Positions 32,800-43,556 are shown, numbered from the stretch's first letter. The stretch: 64,000 bases of DNA from Trichobilharzia szidati (GCA_944472155.2 OX235272.1:7300354-7364353); one strand, 5' to 3'. Notes: generated by a model not told the origin, from the sequence alone. Program-made: numbers and translations.

Positions 32800-32866
32800 T
32801 AACCAGTTGAGAAGAATCCTCGAAATAATAAAAGATGAGCTCATATTATCCTGGTACAATTTTTGT
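32800..32866 (+). ncRNA. Decayed hammerhead-like motif, first type
   Basis: ACCAG (about 32802) can pair with CTGGT (about 32852) as helix I. The core is changed to TTGAGAAG, with CGAAAT kept. Helix III can form from ATAATA with TATTAT around the palindrome ATGAGCTCAT. It is the homologue of the 548-616 motif, with core substitutions that should abolish cleavage. Confidence 0.4.
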
Positions 32867-32924
32867 TCTTGCTTTGTTCGAATTCTAATTGATTAAAAAT
32901 GCCCATTAAAATTTTGAAAAGACT

Positions 32925-33602
32925 GATTACTGAACAAAAAGTATTCACATTTTCAATAACTTGATCTTCGTCAGGTTCTACAGTTTCATATCCATCCATA
33001 ATAGTGAATGAATTAGTGTTATTACCAACATTAATGTTGTTTAAATTAATATTGAATCAACAATAATAATAATGATATCAGCCTAAGGATACACTGATAT
33101 CAAGAAAAAAGCTAGAAAAGATCATAATAATAATACAAATTCAAGAACCATCAACAGTTCACTATTAGAGAACCTGGTCCAAACCGGCCACAAAGCCAGC
33201 ATTGATGAATCCTTCTCTATCATCTACCAGGTACCAAATAAATTGCCAAAAACATCACGATTCTCCTGAAACAACTGGTGCTTTGTGTGAAGAAGAAGCA
33301 GGTTCAGCCAGCCACTACTACTGCCCTGCTCTGGTGGGCCTTCAGTGGAGACTATAAATTCATGAATTCATTGTATTATTACTATCTTTCCTAATTTGTC
33401 TGTCTGATATTCAGTGTGTATTGTTATGCTGATGCTATTGAACTGTAATCCATTGATATTATTATTACTACTGATTCGATGTTATTTAAACATTAATGTT
33501 GTTGTTAATAGCACTAATTCACTCATTCACTATTATAGATGGATATTTACCGGATAACCTGGTGATAAAGGTATTGAAAAGAATATTCTTTCTTCAGTAA
33601 CT
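32925..33602 (+). mobile_element. Foldback element F: PLE 3' segment between ~130-bp inverted repeats
   Basis: The arms 32925-33070 and 33476-33602 are inverted copies (AACATTAATGTTGTTTAAAT against ATTTAAACATTAATGTTG; also AGTGAATGAATTAGTG against CACTAATTCACTCATTCACT). The core 33120-33460 has SLLENLVQTGHKASIDESF, SIIYQVPNKLPKTS and PLLLPCSGGPSVET, the PLE C-terminus as in 30219-30450. Degenerate hammerhead-like motifs lie in both arms. Confidence 0.78.
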
Positions 33603-33791
33603 TTTCTTTTGAAAAACAATTTCGGTTATGACTTCATCATTATCCAGGCACCATGTGATCGACTGATCCAAGATCATTCGTGAAAGGATCACAGTTATTT
33701 AACTTAGCCTATAACATTCATTATTCATTCAGTAACAAAATGCAACTGTAAATACACACTATGGTAGAGAAGAAAAACCGAATTAATTTAC

Positions 33792-33892
33792 CTCTAGTGG
33801 TCTTTGAACACGTGCTAGAAGAGTTTGCTTTGATTTCTCCACTGGATAGATATCATTTGTTGATGAGCCAATCTTTAAGTAGAAATTAAGAT
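33792..33892 (-). CDS. Ig-repeat gene exon: domain 5, N-terminal half
   Basis: This 101-nt exon enters in phase 1 but leaves in phase 0, breaking the 1-1 symmetry of the upstream cassettes. It encodes LNFYLKIGSSTNDIYP, KQTLLARVQ and RPLE. The first Ig Cys is not in this exon but at the start of the next (LSCEAV). The donor is GTAAAT. The intron after it, about 10.8 kb, is the longest in the window and holds the PLE cluster. Confidence 0.85.
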
Positions 33893-34385
33893 CTAAAATT
33901 TTGAAAAATAAATTAAAATTAAGAAAATTCAGCAGCTAATTGATAATATGAGGCTGGAATTCTTGGTCTGTATTGTCGTGTCGTCTTCATATCCTCTGTA
34001 CGGTTAGGAGCAATAAGTTTGTTCAGTCTTTCATTTTAACACTGAATATTTCTCTAGTCATTCATTTTGTTTTCGCACCATCTTCACGCTTGTCAAGCAG
34101 ACACTCATCTAACAAAACTGTTGACCTTATCAAACATTTAATCCTCACTTACATGGTGTCTTCATGTATTATGTAACTTCTTATCTTTGGAAACTGCTTC
34201 TATCGCACTATTTACTGACGTGAGTTAAGGTCTTTTTAACTACCCGAAATATTATAATCATCCAATACCTTTACAAAAATATACACTATCCTTTCTCTTC
34301 GTTCAGCTTACATCTAATCTCCCACTAGCTTTCCAAGGAGGATAAACCTTCATTACTAATTGTTATTATTGTTGTCTATTATTTT
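33893..34385. other. Intron sequence without a recognised gene
   Basis: No exon or transposon motif was found between the Ig exon at 33792 and the SINE at 34390. One 67-residue frame at 33973 has no recognisable feature. Confidence 0.4.
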
Positions 34386-34389
34386 ATTC

Positions 34390-34612
34390 CTTTGAATTCC
34401 CAGTGGAACATAGGGCTTCAATCTAGAGCTTTGAAGTTTTGCTACCAGTGGTTTTATTTCTGTGGGGTGTGACTGATAGTCTCACGCTCAACCTTCCCTC
34501 TTTACCGGACTTATTACCAACTAAGTGAGATTTGGGAGTGCGTCAGCCGGGATCGAACCTCAGACAACCTGAGTTGCTTGCGAGCATTCTACCTCTACGC
34601 CACAGACGCACC
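34390..34612 (-). repeat. tRNA-derived SINE with RTE-like tail
   Basis: On the + strand it begins with the antisense tail TCCCAGTGGAACATAGGGCT and ends with the antisense head CATTCTACCTCTACGCCACA. The B-box complement GGGATCGAACC is at 34550. The tail is the same sequence that opens SR2-like minus copies. Confidence 0.8.
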
Positions 34613-34975
34613 TTCATTACTAATGCTCATCATTTATGCAGTATCTTCTGTCTTCATGTTTCCCTTCCAACTTAAACCTACCCTACTACCATTAGTCTGT
34701 GGACACAGAATTAAATATGAATATCTATGAGATAGCAAAGGTACCTTTACTTATGAGCAAAGACCTATGGCAAGGGTGTTTCTGATGACTGATTCCTAAA
34801 GAATAACACGAAATATGGTTTGCTGGTCTGACCACCAGTTTCCGAACCAAAGGGTAAAGGTTTAAAGTCCCATCCCACCTAATTTCCCCACTCAACAGCT
34901 ATATGACAATACCACGTGTCAGGTGATCCGCAACTGAAAACTCAGTGAGGCGTTCGAAGTGATAACAGGAATAAA
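34613..34975. other. Intron sequence without a recognised gene
   Basis: Part of 34790-34930 resembles the degenerate tRNA-like repeats (gaaccaaagggtaaaggttt). No coding content supported. Confidence 0.35.
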
Positions 34976-34979
34976 AGAA

Positions 34980-35300
34980 GCCTGTCTGCCTATTATCAGC
35001 GATGATACTTCTAAATGTGGTGGATTGGATTATGCGTCAGACTGTGCATGGGAGTAAGAAGACAGGAATACTCTGAAATACTGATAAGAAGACTCTGGAA
35101 GATATGCGTTTCGTAGATGACATTTGTTTTATGTCACACAAACTCGAGGACTTGCAGGCGAAAACCAAAACCTGGCTGAAGAAGCAGCTAGAGGAGATAA
35201 GACTACAAGTGAACATTAGAGAAGACTGGGGTGATGAAGATAACCTACCAACAGCAACAACAGAAAGCATCAATCATCATTAAACGGTTTCAGTTGAACT
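34980..35300 (+). mobile_element. SR2-like RTE fragment, sense
   Basis: Reads through frameshifts as GLDYAS, DMRFVDDICFMSHKLEDLQA (YADD region as VDD), NLAEEAA and the start of the Gln-rich linker. It matches DFADDICLISHKLEDMQVKS of the copy at 26600. Short and dead. Confidence 0.7.
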
Positions 35301-35382
35301 CAGTTACTCGAAACAGATCTTTCATGTACCAGCCTTATTTACACCTATCGCGTGATGCGACCCAGTTGCTTAGGTGGAAGTA

Positions 35383-35690
35383 AGTGGGATTATTATTATT
35401 ATTCCCTTGGGTTCCGAGTGGAACCTAGGGCTGACTTCAACAAGACATCTCCACTTCCTTCTATTCTCTCCTGTCCTCCTCATCTGGGTGCACGATTGAC
35501 CATAATCCCTCATCTCCTCAAAATCACACAATCTCCTCCATTGCATCCTCGCACCGACGACCCACTCGTCGCTTCCCATTGTGATTCCAATCGAGCAATG
35601 ACCTGCTTTGAGCGGTATGTCACTCGACAGCCTTCTCAACGTTTGCCCAATAAGCCCATCACGATTTTCGCTTACATATTTGTATGGATC
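35383..35690 (-). mobile_element. SR2-like RTE 3' end, 5'-truncated
   Basis: ATT-rich tail at 35388-35400, then TTCCGAGTGGAACCTAGGGC. On the minus strand: DGLIGQTLRRLSSDIPLKAG, the equivalent of RWIGHTLRKPSSDVTRQA, and RPQWNHNGKR-like remnants. Confidence 0.75.
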
Positions 35691-35960
35691 TAGGTAATTA
35701 CACATAGCGCTTCAGCTAAGTTAGTCTCCAGGTTTCTTATCTTATCAGGATCAATTAATCTAGATATTGCGCGGCTTTTATGTTTCGCTAGTCTGACTGA
35801 GCCTGGTCTACTACTCTGACCCATGTATTTGACCTGGCAATCACTGCAGTAGGGTATTAGACAAACTAAATTATTTTGTCCAATGAGCACCATAGGATCC
35901 TTTATCTGACATTATGTATTTCTAAGTAGACTAATTTCAAGGAAGATGGAACACCCATTC
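35691..35960 (-). mobile_element. Penelope-like family A fragment with GIY-YIG core
   Basis: Minus frame: VLIGQNNLVCLIPYCSDCQV with KYMGQSSRPGSVRLAKHKSR, then LIDPDKIRNLETNLAEALCV. This is the GIY-YIG core and the following helix of family A. Continues as decayed sequence to about 35960. Confidence 0.75.
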
Positions 35961-36725
35961 TAAGAATTCCTGAAATACAATAATGAAATGAAGGTTATAA
36001 GAACTGAAATGCAATTATTCAATAGTACTCATTTGCTAAATGAATTTGACTGTCTATTTATAAATAACTGAAATGTCAACCCTTTTCTAGACGGCGTCTT
36101 TACAATTAACGTATTTCCCTAATCATTATTATTATTATTATTATTAGTAGTAGTAGTATTAGTATTGCGATTGTGATTATTAGACTTAGTTAAATACGTC
36201 TGTTTCCTATGGAGATGACAGATAATTGACTATCTTTGTTCTGCCTATTAAGATGTCTAAAGTTAAGAATAGAAACATTAATTAAATATTTATTAAAAGA
36301 TGATAAGAATGGGAGGAACTAATCTGTTCCATCTTATAGAGGTTCTCTTCACTCACTGTCTCCTTCTCCCTCCTTCTTCTTTTCTTCTGCCTTTTTTCTG
36401 CTTTTTGGTAGATGATGAATGACAATAGATGCTTATTAATTGTAGTATGATTTCACTACAGTTCATTTATACGGGTAGTTTTTGTAAACAGAAATATGCA
36501 TAGTAATGAAGTGTGGCGATGTATGCTGTCAGGGTGTATATATGTGTACTGCAGAAGGGAAATAAGTACTCAGCTATTGTTATGCATTTACTGACACACA
36601 AACACATAATCAGATGTGATAGAGTTACAATACTATAGAATAGGATAGTTATATGAAGAGAGCTGCTACTTTGTACACCATGTATCATGTACAATAAGGA
36701 ATAAAATGTTATGCAGTACGCAATG
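35961..36725. other. Intron sequence with ATT/AGT microsatellite
   Basis: A trinucleotide tract (ATT)n changing to (AGT)n lies at about 36124-36165. No coding exon or transposon motif was recognised elsewhere. Confidence 0.45.
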
Positions 36726-37693
36726 TTTTAATAAAGAAAAGACGTTCCGTCAAGAGTTACACTTTTCGGCGATATTGTTCTTAAGCTGTACAATAGCATA
36801 TATATATATATGTAGTAAATTGTCTTAGCAACAAAGTGAGTATTTTCAAAGATTTCTCATTAGAATTGTAAATTTTAGATAACAGATTTCGTTAATTGGT
36901 TAGAAACTAAAGTAAGATTAAATAAGCAAGTTGAGTCACTTGATCCACTTGAGGGGGTTGAGTAGAACTTAGCTAAAATACTTTTTCTCTTTTATAAAAC
37001 CATAAGAGTAAGTGTTCAATAATACGTTTGGATAGCAAAAGCTGGGTTTCATAAAGGATAAAATAGGTCCCCCTCCCGAAGCTCTATTCTGGAACATCCG
37101 ATCAAATCGGAACACCAAGCGAACCCACAAAGTAACTTGAAAGTCAATCACAGAATACGTGGGAATTTTGCTAAAAGACTACGACTCAAACTTCGTCAAA
37201 CCACAGAAGCAATGGCAATTCACATATTAAAACCTGAACTCTGCATACAAAAGTAGTTCGTTCAGTCATTGGATTTACAGTGAACCTGACTTGTCTTAAC
37301 ACCAAATACGCAAATTTTGTTTCGTCTTTTTCTTGCTTGTTGGTTTCTAAATTATATGATACTTTCCTCTCCCACCCCTTATTAACTCTCTACCCCTTAT
37401 TACTGCTGTTGTAAACTTGATTTTCGTTCAGTTTTAATTTTAGCTGAGCTCTACTCAACTCCGTCAATTAGATTATGTCACTCAACTTGCTTATTTATTC
37501 TTATTTCATTTTCTAACCAATTAACGGAATTTGTTATCTAAAACTTACAATTATAATGAAAAATCTTTGAAAATATTCATTTTGGTGCTAAGACAATTTA
37601 CTACATATATATATATGCGATTGTACAGCTTGAGAATGATATCGTCGAGAAGAGGAGTAACTCTTCGCTGAACATCTTTTCTTTTACAAAATA
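36726..37693 (+). mobile_element. Foldback element D: PLE remnant between ~250-bp inverted repeats
   Basis: The arms 36726-36975 and 37433-37693 are inverted copies over nearly their full length (GTAGTAAATTGTCTTAGCA against TGCTAAGACAATTTACTAC; AATAAGCAAGTTGAGT against ACTCAACTTGCTTATT). Each arm carries the hammerhead-like block at its outer end. The 450-bp core keeps QTTEAMAIHILKPELCIQK, the PLE C-terminal motif. Confidence 0.88.
37615..37680 (+). ncRNA. Decayed hammerhead-like motif in arm of element D
   Basis: GTACAGC, TTGAGAATGATATCGTCGAG, the near-palindrome AAGAGGAGTAACTCTT, then CGCTG. The positions correspond to the motif at 19286, but the CTGATGA core is disrupted. An inverted copy sits at about 36750-36790. 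Confidence 0.35.
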
Positions 37694-37799
37694 TTATAAA
37701 GGGAGTCACTAAGCTGATAAGTGTTGAGTACATTTCGTTACAGTTTTTAGTAGTTCTCTAGCTGATGTCTTCCTGTGACTAAATTTGCCTGGAAGTCAA

Positions 37800-38100
37800 C
37801 CAAACAACCGTCAAGTTGAGTCTAAGGACAAATACTGAACAATGGTATTGAATGACATAGACTTCAGTGTTCATCACACCCCAAATGGGTCATCGGCTGG
37901 TAGGTGATCTGTTGTCTGCGTAAGCTGACTTCAATCCTTGTTGCATTCATGAGGGCGCTAAATCGGTATGAAATAGCTGTTCAGTGCACCCTGGTTTAAA
38001 GCGGTTCCTGATGAAATTGACTAAGATTTAGTAAGATGGTGAATAACAAGTTCAGCGCACTAACGCCTTCCGATTTACCACTCCGTATTTTCAATGAACA
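37800..38100 (+). repeat. Degenerate dispersed repeat
   Basis: Contains CATCACACCCCAAATGGGTC, and AAATAGCTGTTCAGTGCACC followed by TGGTTTAAAGCGGTTCCTGA, resembling the AACAGCTGTCCA...GTTTTCCAGTGGTTC block of the repeats at 43178 and 47945. No tRNA-like head is recognisable. Confidence 0.35.
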
Positions 38101-38289
38101 CTTAGGCCTCAAATCATCTGATCCAGAATCACTTAAGTGCCGATAAGAGTGGTGCAGAAGCCTAACTATTATATCAGAAGATTTAAATTATGAAGCCAAA
38201 TAAATTAGGAAAATATTAGTGTTGAATAACTACCCACCAGAATTTATTCAGGACTGATAGGAATGAAAATAGCTGTGAAAATAACAAAC

Positions 38290-39660
38290 ATAATGTAGAA
38301 GTTTAAGCCTCTGTAGTACTTCTGTATGAAGAGGGAACATCAGAGGCCTTACGTAGGATTCTTATTGAAGCTGGAATTAGTCAGGGTGGCGTGTGAGCCA
38401 ACCATCCAACTCTCCAAACGATAAACTTTGTCTGCTTAAGGACCCGATAGATCCAATTAGGTGAAATAGTATAGTTTAACAATTACCGTGTAATCACTTT
38501 GAGGTCTGAAAGAAGCGACCTTCTTTACCTACCTACCTATCTAGGAAGCATCGTTTCAGCTACAGGCGGACGGGACTGATGAGGACATCACCAAGGTGAG
38601 GATCGGAAAAACAAGGCAGGCTTTCATTTCTCTCAAGTCTGTGTGGAGATCAACCCTTAGCACTCAGCAGGGAAAATAAGATCCGGATATTCAACTCCAA
38701 CGTGAAGTCAGTCCAACTATAAGGACCAGAGATTTGGCGCATCACGAAAGTCACTTTGAACAAACTACAGACCTTCATCAATAGCTGTCTCCGCTTAATA
38801 CTCCGTGCAAGATCATATGGCTGGCCAGAAAAGATCAGTAACAGGTAAGGATCTCTGGCAATGAGTGAACCGACCCAGGAGGAAGCAGTTGTGCAACAAA
38901 TTTGCAGGGAGAAATGGAGGTGGATTGGCTGGCCATACTCTGAGAAAACAAACCATCAAGGGAGTGACATCACACGCCAGGCCAGTGCTCGAATGGAACC
39001 CGAGTGGGAAGCGGCAAGTTGGTCGTCAGTGCGAGGGTGGAGTGACATGGAGGAAGTGATGCGAAGAGGAGATGAGAGCACGTGGGCAGACATGGAGACA
39101 GGTGAAAACGTTGGCAGAGAACCGAACACAATGAAGACGTGCGGCTGAAGCTCTATGTTCCTCTCGGAATTAAAGAAAGCAATAGTACTCTGAGGTCAGT
39201 TACATGTGTCAGACTTGAAGATCGGAGTCAGTTCGATTATCGGAACGTAAAAATTTAGGCAGACCTAGAATGATTGACCCTGCTAAATGAAGTAGTCTAT
39301 AAAAAAGCTCTACAACTGCAATACATTCACCTACCTAATATGGTGCCACAAGGTGAGGGTATTGAAAAGTAATATAATTACATGATGAAAGATAGATTAG
39401 TCACCGAATTTTTGTTATTCGAATCGATACCAAACATGCGCGTAATCGAAATGACGTGATGTATGGTAAATTGCAATATATATCCAGTGGAAGAGAAAAA
39501 ATATATAAAGGGAATTTTGGAACCATGTGAAGACAATGATACAATTATGATTGATAAATTCTACTTGAAGCGTCATCCATCTATAAATGCTGCATCACTG
39601 TGTGTGATATCAAGTAAATTTATTCAATATGGTATTATATTTTACCACAATGCCACTATT
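38290..39660 (+). mobile_element. Penelope-like family A fragment, split by an SR2-like insertion
   Basis: First part: LLYEEGTSEALRRILIEAGI and INFVCLRTR (as in the family A linker). After the SR2-like insert (38506-39180) come MIDPAK-like and C-terminal remnants, LVTEFLLFESIPNMRVIE at about 39400, and the terminal repeat with GCATCACTGTGTGTGATATC at 39592. The flanks of the insert share actttgaggtc / actctgaggtc. Confidence 0.7.
38506..39180 (+). mobile_element. SR2-like RTE, 3' half, nested in a PLE
   Basis: 5'-truncated at TGAAAGAAGCGACCTTCTTT. Motifs: the TYLGSIVSATGG region frameshifted, EPTQEEAVVQQICREKWRWI, GWPYSEKTNHQGSDITRQAS, RMEPEWEAASWSSVRGW. The tail GCTCTATGTTCCTCTCGGAA ends with AAAGAAAGCAATAGT. 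A near-duplicate of about 11 bp flanks it. Confidence 0.8.
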
Positions 39661-39792
39661 CTACCCTTATATTAATGAGCTTTAGTTTAGTCCATAGTGT
39701 TTTAAGCGAAACAAGCGTCTATTATTATTAATTTTCTTCTAGCAACTAGCTGGAATCACCTCATGACGAATTAATCGACTCATTTTTTTACC

Positions 39793-40016
39793 TTCACGTT
39801 CCCCAGTGGAACATAGGGCTTCAAGCTAGTGGCTTGAAGTTTCTGTAGCAGTGTTTATTTTACAGGATGGGGTTGCTAGCCTCATGCCCAACCTTCCCTC
39901 TTCACCAGCACTACTTCTGGCTTAGCGAGATAAAGGAGTGCGTCGGTGGCCGGGGATCGAACCCTGGACCATGTGCATGGTCGGCGAGCGTCCTAATCGC
40001 TATGCCACCGACTCAT
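39793..40016 (-). repeat. tRNA-derived SINE, well preserved, minus
   Basis: Tail complement TTCCCCAGTGGAACATAGGG, AGCTAGTGGCTTGAAG, GGATGGGGTTGCTAGCCTCA, B-box complement GGGGATCGAACCCTGG at 39951, and head complement TCCTAATCGCTATGCCACCG. It is nearly the same as the sense copy at 19924-20150. Confidence 0.85.
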
Positions 40017-40252
40017 TACTATCATGTAAATTAGTTTACTGGTCTTCAGTGTAACACAGTCATCAGATTTTGATGAGTACGATGGAGTTTTGAGAGGCAT
40101 CGGTTGTCTTAGAGGCATCGATGCCTAAACTTCAAGAAAGGAAGATTCGTTTTGAATAAATAACGTCCCGTATGTGTACAAAAGTGTGCATTACAGTCAA
40201 CATTATAAGCAGAAAAGATTCAAATTAAAATATAATAATAATTTGTAATTAC

Positions 40253-40645
40253 CTTGAACACCTTCTGTTACTTCAGACATTGGTGTCGTTGTTTCTTCAA
40301 ATCTTTCGCTTTCTTCTGCAGTTTCTGCAGTTTCTGTTGTTTCACCTTGATCAGTGATCACTTTTTTAGTAAATCTAAAGTAAGATGATCCATACTCTTG
40401 AATCGGCGGTAGATCTTCTCTGACTTCAGCATCAATCGGTAATGGTACTGTCACCATGATAACACAACGGCCACGAATATAATCTTGTACAATTGTTTTA
40501 CGATATCCTTTAATATTTAAATATTTGCCATCTTTAATTTCAACTTGTTCACCAATACGACTTGGATTGACTGGATTACCTTCAGCATCAATAAACTGCC
40601 AAGTGTAACTTGTACTCTTCAAATCAACTTCTAAATCAAGATCAT
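40253..40645 (-). CDS. Ig-repeat gene exon: domain 4, C-terminal half plus acidic linker
   Basis: This 393-nt exon is the longest one, phase 1 at both ends. It has a pyrimidine-rich acceptor ending in CCACAG and a GTAATT donor. It encodes SYTWQFIDAEGNPVNP (core Trp), a KYLNIKGYRK strand and the second Cys in GRCVIMVTVPLP. A linker of about 45 residues follows that is extremely rich in Glu and Thr, including a TAETAEESERFEETTTP stretch. Such a linker is probably flexible and could carry O-glycans (inference). The exon after it is 6.4 kb away. Confidence 0.9.
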
Positions 40646-40719
40646 CTGTGGAAATAGACATCAGAAGAAGAAGAACGTGCTACTATTATTATTATTATTA
40701 TTTTAGATAATGGTAGCTA

Positions 40720-41065
40720 ACAGTGGAATCCAGTATGCATGTTTCGTCCTGCTTAGGACTCATCATCTGCATTGGCACTGAAACTTATTATAATAATCCT
40801 CAGACATTGTCGGAGCGTTCGTACTAGAAGCCAACATATCAAGAGAGGTCGAAAATTTCGGCTGAATTAATCAACAGCAAAGTCGAAATTCAATGAGAAA
40901 CAAATAATAACTGGCACCTGCTGTAGAAGAGGTGGTGCCGAAGTCGTTCAGTGGCTAACGCTTTGGAGTTAGAAATGATGTGTGCTTGGCTAGGGTCACC
41001 GTGGGAATACCGTCAATTAGGAGGAGGTACATCCAGTCTAAAATGGGGAAAAACGCAGTCCGTAA
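40720..41065 (+). repeat. Degenerate dispersed repeat with tRNA-like box
   Basis: Shares CCTCAGACATTGTCGGAGCG and AAGCCAACATATCAAGAGAG with 21200-21260 and 61935-61960. The tRNA-like block GTCGTTCAGTGGCTAACGC with CTTGGCTAGGGTC follows. Occupies the short intron between two Ig exons. Confidence 0.45.
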
Positions 41066-41343
41066 TTTGACTTCCAGATTAGTAATTCATCGGAATGGTT
41101 CTACAGTAACACACTGATTCACTAAAAATCTTTCTTCACACAATGTAGTGTATTTTAGTACTTCATATATACATGTAGAAAAATGGCAACTCCAAGGTTT
41201 TTCCATTCTACTTCAATAAATATAACCAGTTTACCATATTCAAATAGTTTAAACAAGATTGGGTAAGGCAGAATGAATGAGACTGACTGTTCGAAACAAT
41301 AAGCTCATTGGAAAAACACGGATTCACTGTTGAATTAACTTAC

Positions 41344-41445
41344 CTAAAACTACACAGGTCAGTGTCATATCTTCTCCTGGTATTCCAGCTGCATTACCAT
41401 TTTCATCTAATCCTTCAATTTCAACTTTATTCGATCGACCGCTTA
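41344..41445 (-). CDS. Ig-repeat gene exon: domain 4, N-terminal half
   Basis: This 102-nt exon is phase 1 at both ends, with a TTTTAG acceptor and a GTAAGT donor. It encodes NKVEIEGLDENGNAAG and then a DMTLTCVVL ending with the first Ig Cys. The VEIEGLDENGN stretch resembles the IELIVKGLDPDGN stretch of the exon at 61431-61532, showing that the two short exons are paralogous. The next exon is only about 700 bases away, the smallest intron of the gene. Confidence 0.9.
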
Positions 41446-41449
41446 CTAA

Positions 41450-42745
41450 AATAAGAAATAAGTAGGCAGAGTAAATACACTAAATAATAACAAGGATGAT
41501 AGCTTTATTCTGAATGTGTGGTGGTATAATGCAGTAGAACCACAAGTAGCACTACGATTATTTTCAATCTTTATGGATCCAAAAATCACTTGTATGTTTC
41601 ATAGTTTGTCTGCTATTCTAAGAAGAAGGGGACAGTTGTCATTATCACCAGATAGCAAATGTTCAATGTTTCTAATTCAACTATATATCATGGAATGACG
41701 TCAAAGTTTGTAGTTTTTTCAGGAATTCATAAACTTAGTTGATCGCCATACATTTTTGGTGAAAACACGAAGTTTAATTATTCCATGTGGCGAAACGACT
41801 TCAAGATGTGGGCTATGTACTGTAACATGGAGTATAGTACCAGGGTAGGGCAGTGGATCGGCAAGTAAACCTGAATCTAGGTTTTCTTAGTGTCATTAGT
41901 GATCAAAGAGATGTATCACTAATCCTGAATTAACTCGTATCCTTCCATTGGATTCGAAGTTGGAGACTTCATCTTAACCTTAATTCATGTCTGAATTTAT
42001 CTCTTGGGGGATAATTTCTGTTCCTGTCAGCACATGATTGTCATTCCTTGTTAAAAGTCAGTATTTGTTCCAAAGACAGTGATTTACGAGGCTGGTTAGT
42101 TTGGAACTATATATGCTTGGTATCAGTTCCGTATTCTGACCTATTTAGCAGCACTTCAGACCCTCTGTTACTTCGTCGTTTTCTAAAACCTACTGATACA
42201 GTCTCAACTGCATTCCAATGGTTACCGGTGATCTATCTGTTCGACTTATATGTGAAAAATTGTTATCCGAACAATTTTCCAATCAACCGCAAACCTGATG
42301 TTTACTGAAATTTCTAGGTTCTTCAAGCTAAATAGTATCTAAAAACAATTATGGTTTGATGAAACAGACTTTTTAAGTAGCTACCAGAACATCAAGGTCT
42401 ATGCACGCCTTGATAATGACCACCAAAAAGTGGGAAATTAAAGCTGGAAACTCCTCCTAAATAATTTTACGTTCCATAATGAAGTTTTTAAGTTTCTGTC
42501 TATCCAATCACAGGCAGTAAAGTGTAAATCAGTTACATGATAGCTCAGAACTATCCATAGTGATTGCAATGAAATAATGAGTGGTAGTTGGGTTTCTTCG
42601 CTCAGAGAGTAGACTGCCAGACTAGTAATTTGTTAGCGACTAAATCGAATCTTCTGTGTCTCAGAGTCTCACTCAGTTCTCAAGTGAATCCATCGCTGCC
42701 AGGGGTCCTTGTTAATTATCTTCATTATCAAGCCACCTAAGTCAG
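41450..42745. other. Intron sequence without a recognised gene
   Basis: A few degenerate repeat phrases are present, but no exon or transposon reading frame can be supported. The 60- and 86-residue frames here have no motif. Confidence 0.35.
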
Positions 42746-42749
42746 ATTT

Positions 42750-43175
42750 TAGTGAATATCTACTTTAGTCCGTTAGAAATGCCTTTGGCGATGGCTGTGC
42801 AAAATCTCGGAAACATACAGAAGTGCTGACTTAACAGTAGTGTTAAACATTAGAATCTTGCTTCCTATGTCAACTGCTGTTGGTCTCTACACTGATTTCA
42901 GAGTAGTGAACTCCTACAATGCTCTCCCGATCCTAACTGGCTTCGATATCTTCGTCCACCCCACATGTAGTTGAAAAGATGCGACCTAAGTCGGGAGAAG
43001 TGAAGCAGAAGGCTTACTTTAAATTTTCCCCACCGATGATAATTAGTGCTTTGATGTTAGTCGATGGGGTATTTTCATCACCTCTGTCTTCTTACTGTCC
43101 ATCTGAATAGTTGTCGTCGTTGCCTACTCTGCCAACCTGCTGGTTTTCACTTGTAAGTCTTCAAGCTTTTGTACG
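42750..43175 (-). mobile_element. RTE-like LINE fragment
   Basis: Antisense of the RTE region between YADD and the C-terminus: the + strand reads GTTGGTCTCTACACTGATTT, CCGATCCTAACTGGCTTCGA with TATCTTCGTCCACCCCACAT, CACCGATGATAATTAGTGCT, TTCATCACCTCTGTCTTCTT, in the order of the SR2-like copy at 49600-49800. Confidence 0.7.
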
Positions 43176-43177
43176 TA

Positions 43178-43350
43178 TTGACAGCTTAATGGTCTACGAA
43201 CTCGCCTTGTAACCAGAAGATCCTGGGTTCGAACCCTGGTGGTGATGAAGAGTCCCAAACTGGGATGAAACAGCTGTCCAATACTTCCAGGTTTTCCAGT
43301 GGTTCTCCAACCTATGTTAGTTCATGATGAAATCCTGTAACCAATCAATC
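43178..43350 (+). repeat. tRNA-like SINE, second family
   Basis: GACAGCTTAATGGTCTACGA and AGATCCTGGGTTCGAACCC (strong B-box, about 43224-43242). The body is AGAGTCCCAAACTGGGATG, AACAGCTGTCCAATACTTCC, GGTTTTCCAGTGGTTCTCC, ending CCAATCAATCAAA. It directly follows an RTE fragment. It lacks the middle and tail of the first SINE family. Confidence 0.6.
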
Positions 43351-43556
43351 AAATCCCTGCAAACCAACACATGAATAATTCAATATCATCCAACTGAGCT
43401 ACAAATCTTCTCCATTTTTACGGCATACTGTCAGGTTTGTCGAGTATCAGTAATACCATGTCGACATTTTGTGAAACTGAACCAGGAACCTTCAGGATTT
43501 GGCATAATATTAAAGTGATATTAGAATTCATGCTGGCAGTTATTTATTCAACTTAC

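Larger units (their letters stand above)
31931..32885 (+). mobile_element. Penelope-like element, best-kept GIY-YIG C-terminal part with 3' region
   Basis: One open frame runs 31949-32539 (196 residues): EKCLRDNGYPQKFIDKYG (RT end), KKPIFLQLAFKGDDTASRT, YQFTYTCQSTYIGRTERRV (GIY-YIG core), VRISEHIPKNL, SAIACHLLDTGHNVDN and AIAIRRLKPNLCTQKETV before the TGA. The AT-rich 3' region ends in a decayed hammerhead-like motif near 32800-32865. The RT proper is missing. Confidence 0.85.

Noticed and set aside
40203..40661. Reading the 152-residue frame as a separate small gene
   Set aside because: Its ATG lies upstream of a clear acceptor, and its end runs past a donor. The middle is an internal exon in phase with its neighbours.
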